The notes beneath the pieces were generated by a model. That model was not told the origin of the DNA, did no database searches, and saw nothing but the letters and a program-made list of their open reading frames with translations. A DNA stretch of 61,371 bases from Granulicella sp. Lineage in GTDB: Bacteria; Acidobacteriota; Terriglobia; Terriglobales; Acidobacteriaceae. The translations under genes were made by a program, and so were the position numbers. Below, piece after piece: positions 34,252 through 44,037 of the stretch; the first letter of the stretch is position 1; every line of letters begins with the position of its first letter. The stretch is from assembly GCA_003132145.1 (NCBI GenBank), contig PKWU01000018.1:1-61371 (forward strand), written 5' to 3'.

Positions 34252-35298
34252 TTAGTTTCCGCTCTTCACGGGAGGAGAGTACGAGATGGCAAAGGCGAAG
34301 CGGTAGGTCGCCCGGTAGTTGACCGGTGGGGTGACACCGGAGGGGATGACCTCGCCCAGCGAGAACCCGCCGCCGAGGTAGGAGGCACGGGCAATGTACA
34401 GCCCCGGCGCGAAGTAGATCCCATGCATGGTAAGCGCCGGACCGAAGAAGTACTCCACCGCGGTCTTGCTTCCGTTCGGGTTGATGCCCAGGCCGGCCTG
34501 CAGGTCCAGGTGAAGCCGGTTCGTGCCGGAGATGTATGTGTTGAGAAAGCCGATCGGCACCAATTGGACGTTGGACGTGGTCAGCGTGGTTGTGTTCTGA
34601 GTGGTGGCAACACCGGTGGAGCTGACGCCGGTCTGTGATGTGGTGAAGCCGTAGACATGCTTGCCGTAGAGCGAGACAAGCGTGCCAGCGGAGGCGGAGA
34701 ACTGGGGCGGGTTCTTGTAGTGAATGACGACCGTGCGGGGCTGTGGTCCGGGAGTACTGTTGCAAACAATGGGGACCGTCATGGTTCCGTTAGCGGCCGG
34801 AGGTATAGCGATGCGCTGTTCGGTCGCCGTTCCCTCTGTCGGCGTGGCTTCGTACTCCTTCACACCAAAAATCAGGGTGGGCTTCAGGAACGAAGTGATT
34901 GTTGACAGATAATCGGGCTTTGGATCGGACTTGAAGGTGGGCGTTGCCGTGCAGGTATCCCCTGGCTTGGTCTGAAGTTGAATCCCAACCTTGTGGCCGT
35001 TTGGCACCGTGGCTTCCAATTGAGTGATGGTGCATTCACTGACCATATCGACGACGCCCAGCACAAGATCATCGTTCTTCATCCTCCCGCCACGGGTGCG
35101 AAGACCCTGCATGAGACCGACCTCTCCATGCGTTCGCAGGCGGGTACAGGAGGCTTCGCCCGATATCGGGCTTTTTATTGCGACGGCCGTAATTTTATAG
35201 GCTTTGGGGATACTGTCCGGGGCGGGGGTGGTTTGTGCGTTGGTACGCACGCAGAACAACAGGGCGATGACGACGGAGAGGAACGCGAGACTTCTCAT
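34252..35298 (-). CDS. Secreted protein of unknown function
   Basis: The 348-aa protein starts with a signal sequence (MRSLAFLSVVIALLFCVRTNAQ, cut after NAQ). The remainder is rich in threonine, serine and glycine with no domain I recognise. The last 120 residues alternate hydrophobic and polar residues (LHLDLQAGLGINPNG, YFFGPALTMHGIYFAPGLYI, YRFAFAISYSPP), suggesting a small outer-membrane barrel or a periplasmic beta-sheet protein. It converges on purQ and appears monocistronic. Confidence 0.72.
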   Translation of the reverse strand: MRSLAFLSVVIALLFCVRTNAQTTPAPDSIPKAYKITAVAIKSPISGEASCTRLRTHGEVGLMQGLRTRGGRMKNDDLVLGVVDMVSECTITQLEATVPNGHKVGIQLQTKPGDTCTATPTFKSDPKPDYLSTITSFLKPTLIFGVKEYEATPTEGTATEQRIAIPPAANGTMTVPIVCNSTPGPQPRTVVIHYKNPPQFSASAGTLVSLYGKHVYGFTTSQTGVSSTGVATTQNTTTLTTSNVQLVPIGFLNTYISGTNRLHLDLQAGLGINPNGSKTAVEYFFGPALTMHGIYFAPGLYIARASYLGGGFSLGEVIPSGVTPPVNYRATYRFAFAISYSPPVKSGN

Positions 35299-35491
35299 CG
35301 GCGGTAATCCTCGAAGCAGAGATCGAAAGCAGAGTGAAAAGTAAATGGATGAAACGATGCAGATTATCCACTAAAGACTGCTTCAGACGCAAGATATATT
35401 TGGACCACGCGAGCAACCGGCCCGAACGAGATTCACGGCTGTGCTACTCGGATGCACACGAGCGGCGCGGCGGTGGTACTCTTGCGTTGCG

Positions 35492-36295
35492 ATGATCGAC
35501 ATTCATCATCATCTACTGCCCGGATTGGACGATGGCTCCGACAGCATGGAGACCTCGGTCGAGATGGCGCGGCTGGCTGTGGCCGAGGGCATCACGCATG
35601 TGGTGTGCACGCCGCACGCAAACAGCTACCACGACTTCGATCCGAGCGTGAACGCGGCCAAAGCCGACGAGCTGCGCGCGCGGCTGGCCGAGGAGAAGAT
35701 CCCGCTGACGCTGGGCCTGGGATGCGACTTCCACATGTCGTTCGACAACGTGAAGCTGGCGAAGGCCGATCCGGCGCGGTTCAGCATCAACGGGCTGGGC
35801 TACCTGCTGGTGGAGATCCCGGACTACGGGCTTCCGCCGGGGTTGACCGAGACCTTCTTCCAACTGCACCTGGCCGGGCTGACGCCGATCCTGACCCATC
35901 CGGAGCGCAACCCCACGCTGCAGAACGAGCCTGAGCGGCTGATTGAATGGCTGCGCGCGGGCGTGCTGGTGCAGGTGACGGCGGACGCGCTGACCGGGCA
36001 CAAGGGCCGGCGCGCCGAGCAGATGGCGTTCGACCTGCTGGAGAAGCGCTGGGTGCATTTCCTGGCCACGGACGCGCACAACACCACCACGCGCCCGCCG
36101 CGAATGCGCGAGGCACACGATCTGGTGGCAAAGAAATATGGCGCAGACTACGCACGCAGTTTGTGCGTTGCCAATCCGATGGCGGTGTTTGAGGGCCGTG
36201 AGTTCGAGGTGGAAGAGGAGCCGCGCGGGCTGGAGGAAGAGATCAAGATTCCCAACTGGTGGCAGCGCATGACGGAGCGGCTGAAGCGGCGCTGA
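35492..36295 (+). CDS. CpsB/YwqE-like tyrosine-protein phosphatase (PHP domain)
   Basis: This 267-aa metal-dependent phosphatase dephosphorylates BY-kinases of capsule systems. PHP-domain motifs are visible: IDIHHHLLPGLDDGSDSMET at the N-terminus, CTPHANSYHDF, the ILTHPERNPTLQ region and ATDAHNTTTRPP. These supply the histidines and aspartates for the metal cluster. The start at 35492 puts IDIHHH right after the Met, as in relatives. It lies alone here, but the BY-kinase at 20447-22714 is the natural substrate. Confidence 0.9.
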   Translation: MIDIHHHLLPGLDDGSDSMETSVEMARLAVAEGITHVVCTPHANSYHDFDPSVNAAKADELRARLAEEKIPLTLGLGCDFHMSFDNVKLAKADPARFSINGLGYLLVEIPDYGLPPGLTETFFQLHLAGLTPILTHPERNPTLQNEPERLIEWLRAGVLVQVTADALTGHKGRRAEQMAFDLLEKRWVHFLATDAHNTTTRPPRMREAHDLVAKKYGADYARSLCVANPMAVFEGREFEVEEEPRGLEEEIKIPNWWQRMTERLKRR

Positions 36296-36348
36296 GGTTC
36301 TGTATGGGCATCATTGAATCCTTGCTAAGAGACCAAGGCAAGTGATTG

Positions 36349-37515
36349 TTATTTGGGGCGAATGCGAGATAGCGGGATCCTATTTGACTCGCCTCTTTGA
36401 TCGGCAATGCAAGCGCTAATCACGACGGGGCTTCCGCCAGCTGACTGGTAGGCAACAAAGCAGCCACCTGAACTACCTAATATCGTAACCCCAGACAGCC
36501 ACGACGTGAAGTCTGGTGGGAGAGGTAGCGTTGTCAACAGCTTTCTCGTCTCGACGCTCCAAACTGAAAGTGAACTCGAAACCGATTCTATTGGTGTGTC
36601 GGAGAAAAGCTTTGGCCTATTGATACCTGTAGCAGCGACCAAGTAAATGTTATTGACTATGGCAACCGAGGAATGGACTCCTGTATTCGGCGAACAGAAA
36701 TTTTTGTCGCTTTTGAATGTTTGGAGGTCAACACTAAGAATGCATTTCTGTTTCTTGTAGCCAGCATAGCCTGGAGCAGCAAGCAATTTTGAACCGAAGA
36801 ACACTAGCCCGTCTATGCGAGGAAGGTCAGATACACGCTTAACAACTTCTAGCGTTGATCCGTCATAAAAGACTAGATCGGTCTTCTCAGCAAAGCCTCC
36901 TGTTCTTGCGAACGCCACTACTAGGAGACTGCCTTCGGAACGATAGGCTAGTGGACTATACGCCAACATCGGTTCAGTCAGGGTTACTTCATTGATCCTA
37001 GCCCCTGTGCTTATCGTCAATTCCTCTAGAGTCGAAGCTCCATTAACGTGCTCCGCCAACAGGTAAAGTCGATCACGCGACTCATCAATTGCAAAGTCAC
37101 GAATCGCACCTTCTGAATAGGTTTGTACGGTCCTTAGCGTCGTCAAAGCTCTGCCGTCTAAAATACGAATATAAGCCCTGTCGCTACAGACATAAAGATG
37201 TCCTGAAGTTGCGCCGAGGAGTGTCCGCCTGCAAGGCATCGTCTGGGTGTGCTGAGCTTCAGAAAATGTCTTGCTCGCGAGCATGACTTTGCCACTGATA
37301 TTCCACGACGAGAGCTTTACAAGGTGCTGGTTATCCCCTCCAATACTATCGTCAGATAGATATTGCTGAGCATAGAAGACGGATCCATCATGTGATAAAG
37401 CTGCACCGAAGATGATGCCCCCGGGGACTTCGAAGTCAGCTCGGCTTATATCAGGTGCCTGTCCTACACACCTGATCGATAAAAGTGCAAAGAGAAGATA
37501 CCAACGCAGAAGCAT
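36349..37515 (-). CDS. Secreted beta-propeller-like protein of unknown function
   Basis: The 388-aa protein has a short signal sequence (WYLLFALLSIRCVGQ) and a body of repeated four-stranded segments such as GIIFGAALSHDGSVFYAQQY, TSGHLYVCSDRAYIRILDG and IRDFAIDESRDRLYLLAEH, which look like propeller blades. No specific family is recognised. The gene is clearly less GC-rich than its neighbours, which hints at recent transfer. The start at 37515 is the first Met before the hydrophobic segment; the open frame extends to 38148 but that part overlaps the SDR gene. Confidence 0.65.
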   Translation of the reverse strand: MLLRWYLLFALLSIRCVGQAPDISRADFEVPGGIIFGAALSHDGSVFYAQQYLSDDSIGGDNQHLVKLSSWNISGKVMLASKTFSEAQHTQTMPCRRTLLGATSGHLYVCSDRAYIRILDGRALTTLRTVQTYSEGAIRDFAIDESRDRLYLLAEHVNGASTLEELTISTGARINEVTLTEPMLAYSPLAYRSEGSLLVVAFARTGGFAEKTDLVFYDGSTLEVVKRVSDLPRIDGLVFFGSKLLAAPGYAGYKKQKCILSVDLQTFKSDKNFCSPNTGVHSSVAIVNNIYLVAATGINRPKLFSDTPIESVSSSLSVWSVETRKLLTTLPLPPDFTSWLSGVTILGSSGGCFVAYQSAGGSPVVISACIADQRGESNRIPLSRIRPK

Positions 37516-37587
37516 AGTTAACACCCCGGGTCCAAGAAGTTGTGCAAGCCTGGAATCCATCCCAGAAACAAAAGCTGGAATCCTTTG

Positions 37588-37665
37588 GGAGAAAGGTTCG
37601 GAAGGTTGTGGTTGATTGTAGATCGTCGGGGTCCTTCGACTCGCTGCGCTCAGAATGACAATACA
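37588..37665. repeat. Dispersed intergenic repeat, second copy
   Basis: It matches the segment at 23800-23875 from TTGGGAGAAAGGTTCGGA through GGTTGTGGTTG to CGCTGCGCTCAGAATGACAA, with scattered differences. A shorter CCGCTCAGAATGA echo follows at about 37676. Confidence 0.6.
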
Positions 37666-37718
37666 AGTGGTATTCCGCTCAGAATGAAAATTTTCCCTCA
37701 GGCGATAGAAAAAATGCG

Positions 37719-38504
37719 CTAGAGGCCGAGGCCGCCGTCGACGGCGAGCAGTTGGCCGGTGATGAAGTGGGGGCAGGTGGCGAAGAAGAGGACCGCGGCG
37801 GCGACGTCCTCGGGGGTACCGTTGCGGCGCATTGGGGTCTTCTCGGCGAAGTGCGCGTAGGCTGGGTCGATCCCGCCCTGTGCGTCTATTCCCTGCACGA
37901 TCATTCCCGGCACAACGCAGTTGACGCTGACCTCCGGCGCCCAGGTCTTGGCCATCGTCTGCGAGAGCATGTGCAGCGCCGCCTTGGAGGCGCAGTAGTG
38001 GGCGTGCGTGGCCCAGGGGTGCGAGCCGCCCAGCGAGCCGATGTTGACAATCCGCCCGCCGCGCCCGCGGGTGGCGCGAAGATATGGGACCGCGGCCTGT
38101 GCCATGAGAAACGGCGCGCGCGTGTTGCTGGCAAACATGCGGTCCCACTGCTCGGGGGTGATCTCTTCCAGCGCGGCAGCCTCGAAGAGGCCGGCGTTGT
38201 TGACCAGAATGTCGAGCCGGCCGAACTCTTCGATTACCGCGGAGACGGACTGGCGGATGCTCTCGGCATCGGTGAGGTCGGTGCGGACGGCGAAGGCATC
38301 GACGTCAAACGCGGCGAGCGCGCGGACCGTCTCTTCGGCCTCGGGCTGCGAGTTGCGATAGGTGATGGCGACATTCGCCCCGCTGGCCGCAAGCTGGAGC
38401 GCGATGGCGCGGCCGATGCGCCTGGCCCCGCCGGTGACCAGAGCGGTGCTGCCCGCCAGCGGGCCGGATGCGTCGCGGAGTTCCCTGCTCTCAGGCTCAG
38501 GCAT
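37719..38504 (-). CDS. SDR-family oxidoreductase
   Basis: This 261-aa classical short-chain dehydrogenase has TGGARRIGRAIALQLAASG (NADP-preferring, with the RR seen in pteridine reductase-like members), LVNNAGLF, the catalytic serine in NIGSLGGS, YCASK (YxxxK) and the C-terminal TGQLLAVDGGLGL. The substrate is not predictable; a pteridine reductase or a FabG-like ketoreductase are both possible. The start at 38504 (MPEPESRE) is chosen; the proline-rich part of the longer frame overlaps the neighbouring gene. Confidence 0.85.
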   Translation of the reverse strand: MPEPESRELRDASGPLAGSTALVTGGARRIGRAIALQLAASGANVAITYRNSQPEAEETVRALAAFDVDAFAVRTDLTDAESIRQSVSAVIEEFGRLDILVNNAGLFEAAALEEITPEQWDRMFASNTRAPFLMAQAAVPYLRATRGRGGRIVNIGSLGGSHPWATHAHYCASKAALHMLSQTMAKTWAPEVSVNCVVPGMIVQGIDAQGGIDPAYAHFAEKTPMRRNGTPEDVAAAVLFFATCPHFITGQLLAVDGGLGL

Positions 38505-38514
38505 CGCGCGACCT

Positions 38515-39165
38515 CTAAGGATTTGGCGTTGTGGTGGAGGGGGTGGGTGCGGGGGTGGGCGCGGGGGTGGTGCCGGGCACCGTGGATGAGGGCGCGGTGG
38601 ATGAGGGCGCGGGGGGGGTTGCGGGCGAGGCCGGTTTGGTCGGTCGAATCGGGTCCTGCACACCGGGCTTCAGCTCCGCCGGCTTGCCGCTGTTGTCGAT
38701 GTAGGCGGAGACCTGCGCCTTCGGGCGAATCATGGTGATGAGGACCTGCCGGCTGGCCTCGTTGACCTGATAGTCCTCGGCGAAGGTGGCAAAGCCGTCG
38801 GCGATGACCTGGATGGTCACCTTGCTGCCGGTGGGGATGACGTCGATCACGGCCTTGCCTTCGGGGTCGGTCTTCATCTCCAGATTGCCCTCGTCGATGC
38901 CATCCCTGGTGGGGTGAAAGATGACGGCGGCGTTCATGATGGGCTTCTTGTTGAAGCCCTTGAGCACGGTGACCTCGATGCGCGAGGTGTCGGGCGGGGC
39001 CTTGTACTTGCGGCCATGCTTCTCCGGCGTGGTGGTGCCGTCCTGGGCGCGGGCGTGCATGGGCGCGAATGAGACGAGCAGCGCGAAGAGGCAGAGAGCC
39101 ATGGCGAAGGAGCTAATTGCGAAGGCGCGGCGGGAGGGGGTGCAAAGAGGATTGCGCAGCAGCAT
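38515..39165 (-). CDS. Secreted protein with carboxypeptidase regulatory-like domain
   Basis: The 216-aa protein has a signal sequence (about 15-41, ending MHARAQ), a compact beta-sandwich segment about residues 60-150 (IEVTVLKGFNKKPIMNAAVI, KTDPEGKAVIDVIPTGSKV) that resembles carboxypeptidase regulatory/CarboxypepD-like domains, and a low-complexity tail rich in Pro, Thr, Ser and Ala. It lies 10 bases upstream of the SDR gene on the same strand, so the two may form an operon. The function is unknown. Confidence 0.72.
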   Translation of the reverse strand: MLLRNPLCTPSRRAFAISSFAMALCLFALLVSFAPMHARAQDGTTTPEKHGRKYKAPPDTSRIEVTVLKGFNKKPIMNAAVIFHPTRDGIDEGNLEMKTDPEGKAVIDVIPTGSKVTIQVIADGFATFAEDYQVNEASRQVLITMIRPKAQVSAYIDNSGKPAELKPGVQDPIRPTKPASPATPPAPSSTAPSSTVPGTTPAPTPAPTPSTTTPNP

Positions 39166-39294
39166 CCGCTCATTTTACGCTAGAGCGGGGTGGCTTGGAT
39201 GGGAATCGCAGATGGGGGATTGGGGGTGCAACTCCTCTGCAATCAGTCTTGCAGAAATATGAGCGACTTTCACTCAGATTTAACCCGGAACGGC

Positions 39295-39323
39295 TTGACA
39301 GGCGGAGTAAGGTGGCCTATCGT
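39295..39323 (+). promoter_or_regulatory. Sigma70-like promoter of groES-groEL
   Basis: TTGACA (39295-39300) is followed 17 bases later by TATCGT (39318-39323). The CIRCE element begins at the end of the -10 box, as expected for HrcA repression. Confidence 0.6.
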
Positions 39324-39349
39324 TAGCAATCGAGGGGTCTGAGTGCTAA
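39323..39349 (+). promoter_or_regulatory. CIRCE operator (HrcA binding site)
   Basis: TTAGCAATC, nine bases, GAGTGCTAA: this matches the CIRCE consensus TTAGCACTC-N9-GAGTGCTAA with one mismatch in the left arm. It is located upstream of groES, where HrcA represses the heat-shock operon. Confidence 0.92.
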
Positions 39350-39485
39350 CGAGCACTATAGGCCGCTCGAACCCGGAACGGACGCCTGGCGGATGTGCCG
39401 AGGCTCCCGTTGTCCGGACTGGTTTCTGCATCCAACCAATCAGACATCAACTATCAACATTTATTGCAACTAGGAGAGATTCGCA

Positions 39486-39785
39486 ATGGCAAAAACAAAG
39501 TTTACCCCCCTGCACGACCGGATTCTGGTCCGTCGCATGGAAGAGGGCGAGAGCGTTCGCGGCGGCATCATTATTCCGGATAGCGCCAAAGAGAAGCCGC
39601 AGCAGGGCGAGGTGATCGCCGTGGGCAAGGGCAAGTCCAACGACGAGGGCAAGGTCTTCCCGCTGGATGTGAAGGCGGGCGACACCATCCTGTTCGGCAA
39701 GTACTCGGGCACCGAGATCAAGCTGGACGGCGAAGAGTTCCTCATTATGCGCGAAGAGGAAGTCCTGGGCATCGTCAAGAAGTAG
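39486..39785 (+). CDS. groES: Co-chaperonin GroES
   Basis: The 99-aa protein caps the GroEL chamber during protein folding. It has [20 protein letters not shown], a mobile loop with [20 protein letters not shown], and [20 protein letters not shown]. Length is standard. GAGAGATT precedes the ATG. It is followed after 125 bases by groEL in the same operon, under the CIRCE-controlled promoter. Confidence 0.97.
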   Translation: MAKTKFTPLHDRILVRRMEEGESVRGGIIIPDSAKEKPQQGEVIAVGKGKSNDEGKVFPLDVKAGDTILFGKYSGTEIKLDGEEFLIMREEEVLGIVKK

Positions 39786-39889
39786 GTGCTTCGGTGCTTC
39801 GCACGGTTCTCGACCGCGCTCGCGCGCGGTGAAAGACAACCAAGCCGATATTTCGGCGACGCAACATAAAAATTTTCGACCGGACATAA

Positions 39890-41575
<1,686 letters not shown>

Positions 41576-41607
41576 GCCTTCCCTGCTGCATCAACAGCGA
41601 GAGCAAT

Positions 41608-41651
41608 AAAAAACTCCCCGGAGCGAGATGGATCGCTCCGGGGAGTTTTTT
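41608..41651. terminator. Bidirectional intrinsic terminator between groEL and the VWFA gene
   Basis: AAAAAACTCCCCGGAGCGA pairs perfectly with TCGCTCCGGGGAGTTTTTT around a 6-base loop. The A and T runs on both sides let it serve groEL on the plus strand and the convergent VWFA gene on the minus strand. Confidence 0.93.
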
Positions 41652-41685
41652 GTTTGGGTGGTGATGATTTTGCGGGTGCGAAGGA

Positions 41686-42615
41686 TTACTCCACATTGCC
41701 GGGGCGGACTGCTTCCGGGGCGTGGAGTTTGGTGTTTGCGGCGGCGAACTTGACGCGCACAAGGTCGTGTTGCGGATTGTTGATCGCAGGCGCGTTGAAG
41801 GTGGCGATGTAGGTCTGTGCGATGGAGCGCTGAAACTGTTGCAGGAACGGCGCGGTGGTCATGGGGTTTCCCGAACTCCCGTCCCAAAAGCTGGTGCCGC
41901 CGGTCGCCTGCGTAATCTGGCTGAGATACGTCAACCCGTTATTGCGCCCACTATTGCTGTAGTAGAGCTCGTTGATCGAGACGCCAGCGCGCTGCGCATC
42001 CTCGATCGCCGCCTTGACGAAAGGGCTGTCTTGAACGCCGTCGTAGCTCGGATCGACGCCGTCGGTCAGCATCAGGACGAGGCGCGCCTTGCCCGGCGAG
42101 GATGTGGCGGGGGTGGTGCTCGGGGGGGCAGCGGCTAAGCCGGCCCAGTTCTTGACGAGAAACGAGATGCTTACGTAAGGATTCGAGTCCAGGCCAGCCA
42201 TAGCCTGCGGAAGACGAAGCTTGGAGGCGGCAAGCTCGTGGTCAGCAGTCAAAGGGTATGCTGAAACCTTGTTGTTATGCATGTATCCGACTGTTATCTG
42301 AACGCCGGCGGGTAGAGATCGCACGAAGGAGCGCAGGTTGTCCAATTCCTTACCAATAGTGGTCGTGGACAGGCCATCGTCGATCAGCAGCACGACCTGC
42401 GCGTTGGCCGGAGTTACGGGCTCCCACGCGGTCAGCGGCTCTTTCTTGTCGTTCACCGAGACCGTCAGGGCGGAGGCGCTGGCCGGAGGCGTGGACTTGG
42501 CATCGACGTTGACCAGCGCCTGCGTCGGGACAGGGCCTGCCTGCTGCGCGTGTGCGGCGAGGCCGAGCGGCAGTGCAAAGGCAAAGAGGAGGGCGAAAAT
42601 CAGTGGACTTTTCAT
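41686..42615 (-). CDS. VWFA-related acidobacterial protein (copy 1)
   Basis: The 309-aa exported protein has a signal sequence (LIFALLFAFALPLGLAAHAQ) and a von Willebrand A-like domain of the VWFA-related acidobacterial family: NAQVVLLIDDGLSTTTIGKE near the degenerate metal site, then ARLVLMLTDGVDPSYDG, and the C-terminal IATFNAPAINNPQHDLVRVK. It is about two-thirds identical to the neighbour at 42911-43867 across the whole length. It lies downstream of a decayed btuB end. The role is unknown; VWA domains usually mediate protein contacts. Confidence 0.85.
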   Translation of the reverse strand: MKSPLIFALLFAFALPLGLAAHAQQAGPVPTQALVNVDAKSTPPASASALTVSVNDKKEPLTAWEPVTPANAQVVLLIDDGLSTTTIGKELDNLRSFVRSLPAGVQITVGYMHNNKVSAYPLTADHELAASKLRLPQAMAGLDSNPYVSISFLVKNWAGLAAAPPSTTPATSSPGKARLVLMLTDGVDPSYDGVQDSPFVKAAIEDAQRAGVSINELYYSNSGRNNGLTYLSQITQATGGTSFWDGSSGNPMTTAPFLQQFQRSIAQTYIATFNAPAINNPQHDLVRVKFAAANTKLHAPEAVRPGNVE

Positions 42616-42699
42616 AGACCTATATTAGACGCCAACGCGGCCCAGCCGTTGCCTCCACAACAAATCGGGCCGCAGCCCACGTCGAACCGCAACCCTCTT

Positions 42700-42820
42700 C
42701 GCGCTCAAATCCCCGCCGAGTCGCACCTTCAACCCCGCGCGCACGGTGAACGGCAACTCTGGATAGCCGATCAGACCGGTGTAATGCTGACTGCGAAAGG
42801 CGCTGTCGGCGCAAAAGCCA
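42700..42820 (-). pseudogene. Leftover 3' end of a second btuB-like gene
   Basis: On the minus strand this segment reads YTGLIGYPELPFTVRAGLK then VRLGGD, closely matching the last residues of the intact receptor at 44038-46587 (IGPIGYPGLPFTVRAGLK, VRIGGD). The nucleotide match is strong over about 80 bases; the ancestral stop is lost. The rest of the gene is absent. Its place upstream of VWFA copy 1 mirrors that of the intact btuB upstream of copy 2. Confidence 0.75.
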
Positions 42821-42828
42821 AAGCAAGA

Positions 42829-42875
42829 ACAAAAACTCCCCGGAGCGAGATGGATTCGCTACGGGGAGTTTTTTG
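42829..42875. terminator. Second copy of the VWFA terminator
   Basis: ACAAAAACTCCCC...GGGGAGTTTTTTGT forms a hairpin almost identical to the one at 41608-41651, at the same distance (35 bases) from the stop codon of the other VWFA gene. One base in the stem differs and an extra T lies near the loop. Confidence 0.88.
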
Positions 42876-42910
42876 TCTGGTGGCTTAATGATTTGTGCGG
42901 CTGCTAAAGA

Positions 42911-43867
42911 TTACTCCACGTTGCCGGGGCGGACCTGCTCGGCGGCGTGGAGCTTGGTCTTTGCGGCGGTGAACTTGACGCGCACCATGTCGCGCTTGGG
43001 ATTGTTGCCGAGGGGCGCGTTGAAGGTGGCGATGTAGGTTTCGGCGATGGCGCTCTGGAACTTGCTGAGAAACGGCGCGGTTGAGACAGGGTTTCCTGTC
43101 CCCTCCCATAAGTCGATTCCGCCCGTTCCATCTGTGATCTGGTTGAGGTACTCCTGGCCACTGTTGTTGACCGATCCGCCTGTCATGCCCGCGTCGCCGA
43201 AGTAGATGGCATAGACGGCGACCCCGGCGCGCTGCGCATCGGCGACCGCGTTGTCAACGTAGGGGCTGCCCTGGTTCATGATGCTAGTGCTGCCGTTATA
43301 GGGATCGACTCCGTTGGTGAGCATGAGGATGAAGCGCGCCTTGGGGCGCAGGGATGGGCCGGGAGAGCTGCTGGAGGAGGATGGGCCGGAGCCGGGCCAG
43401 TTTCTGACGAAGTCCGAGAGGCATATGTAGGGGCTTGCGCTCACGCCAGGTTGGCCCACCGGCAGATGAACCGTGGAGGCGGCGAGCGCGTGGTCTGCGG
43501 TGAAGCCCTGATCCGCGACGACGTGGCCGTACTGCATGTAGCCGACCAAAACCTCGACGCCGGGGGGCAGGGACCGCACAAAGGAGCGCAGGCTGTCCAA
43601 CTCGCGGCCGACGCTCTCGCGCAGGCCGTCGTCGATCAGCAGCGCGACCTGCGCGTTGGCCGGGGCCACCGGCTCCCACGCGGTGAGCGGCTGCTTGCGG
43701 TCGTTGACCGCGACCGTGAGAACGGAGGCGCCGGCCGGAGGCGTGGATTTGGCATCGACGTTGACCAGCGCCTGCGTGGGGACAAGGCCTTCCTGCTGGG
43801 CGTGCGCGGCGAGGGCGAGCGTGAGGGCAAAGGCTAGAAGAAGGGCGGAGGTGAGTGGTCTGGTCAT
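42911..43867 (-). CDS. VWFA-related acidobacterial protein (copy 2)
   Basis: The 318-aa exported paralogue of the preceding protein has the same plan: signal sequence (LLLAFALTLALAAHAQ), the VPTQALVNVDAKSTPPAG start of the mature protein, NAQVALLIDDGLRESVGRE, ARFILMLTNGVDPYNGS and a shared C-terminus ending AEQVRPGNVE. In the metal-site motif the last serine of copy 1 (DDGLS) is arginine here (DDGLR), so metal binding is doubtful. It lies 170 bases downstream of btuB on the same strand and is probably expressed with it, though a long hairpin lies between. Confidence 0.85.
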   Translation of the reverse strand: MTRPLTSALLLAFALTLALAAHAQQEGLVPTQALVNVDAKSTPPAGASVLTVAVNDRKQPLTAWEPVAPANAQVALLIDDGLRESVGRELDSLRSFVRSLPPGVEVLVGYMQYGHVVADQGFTADHALAASTVHLPVGQPGVSASPYICLSDFVRNWPGSGPSSSSSSPGPSLRPKARFILMLTNGVDPYNGSTSIMNQGSPYVDNAVADAQRAGVAVYAIYFGDAGMTGGSVNNSGQEYLNQITDGTGGIDLWEGTGNPVSTAPFLSKFQSAIAETYIATFNAPLGNNPKRDMVRVKFTAAKTKLHAAEQVRPGNVE

Positions 43868-43937
43868 GGCGTTAGATTAGACCCGAACTCACCCCCGATA
43901 GTTGCCTTTCTGTTTGCAATTCCCGCAAGGAACTGCT

Positions 43938-43976
43938 CCTGTTTGCCTTAATTGCTTCGCAATCAAGGCAAACAGG
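43938..43976. repeat. Long hairpin between btuB and the VWFA gene
   Basis: CCTGTTTGCCTTAATTGC and the opposing CAATCAAGGCAAACAGG form a stem of about 17 pairs with a TTCG loop. There is no T-run, so it is unlikely to be a simple terminator; it could stabilise or stall the transcript. Confidence 0.6.
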
Positions 43977-43991
43977 GGATAAAAGCTCTTC

Positions 43992-44011
43992 GGCACGGCT
44001 AAAGCCGTGCC
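43992..44011. repeat. GGCACGGCT-AA-AGCCGTGCC palindrome
   Basis: A perfect 9-base inverted repeat around AA, of the same GGCTAAAGCC type as the hairpin near 26988. It lies just downstream of the btuB stop codon. Confidence 0.6.
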
Positions 44012-44037
44012 CTTCCGATCAGAATGTTCTGACGGCA

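Noticed and set aside
43938..43976. Intrinsic terminator after btuB
   Set aside because: The stem is strong but no T-run follows on either strand in the needed place.
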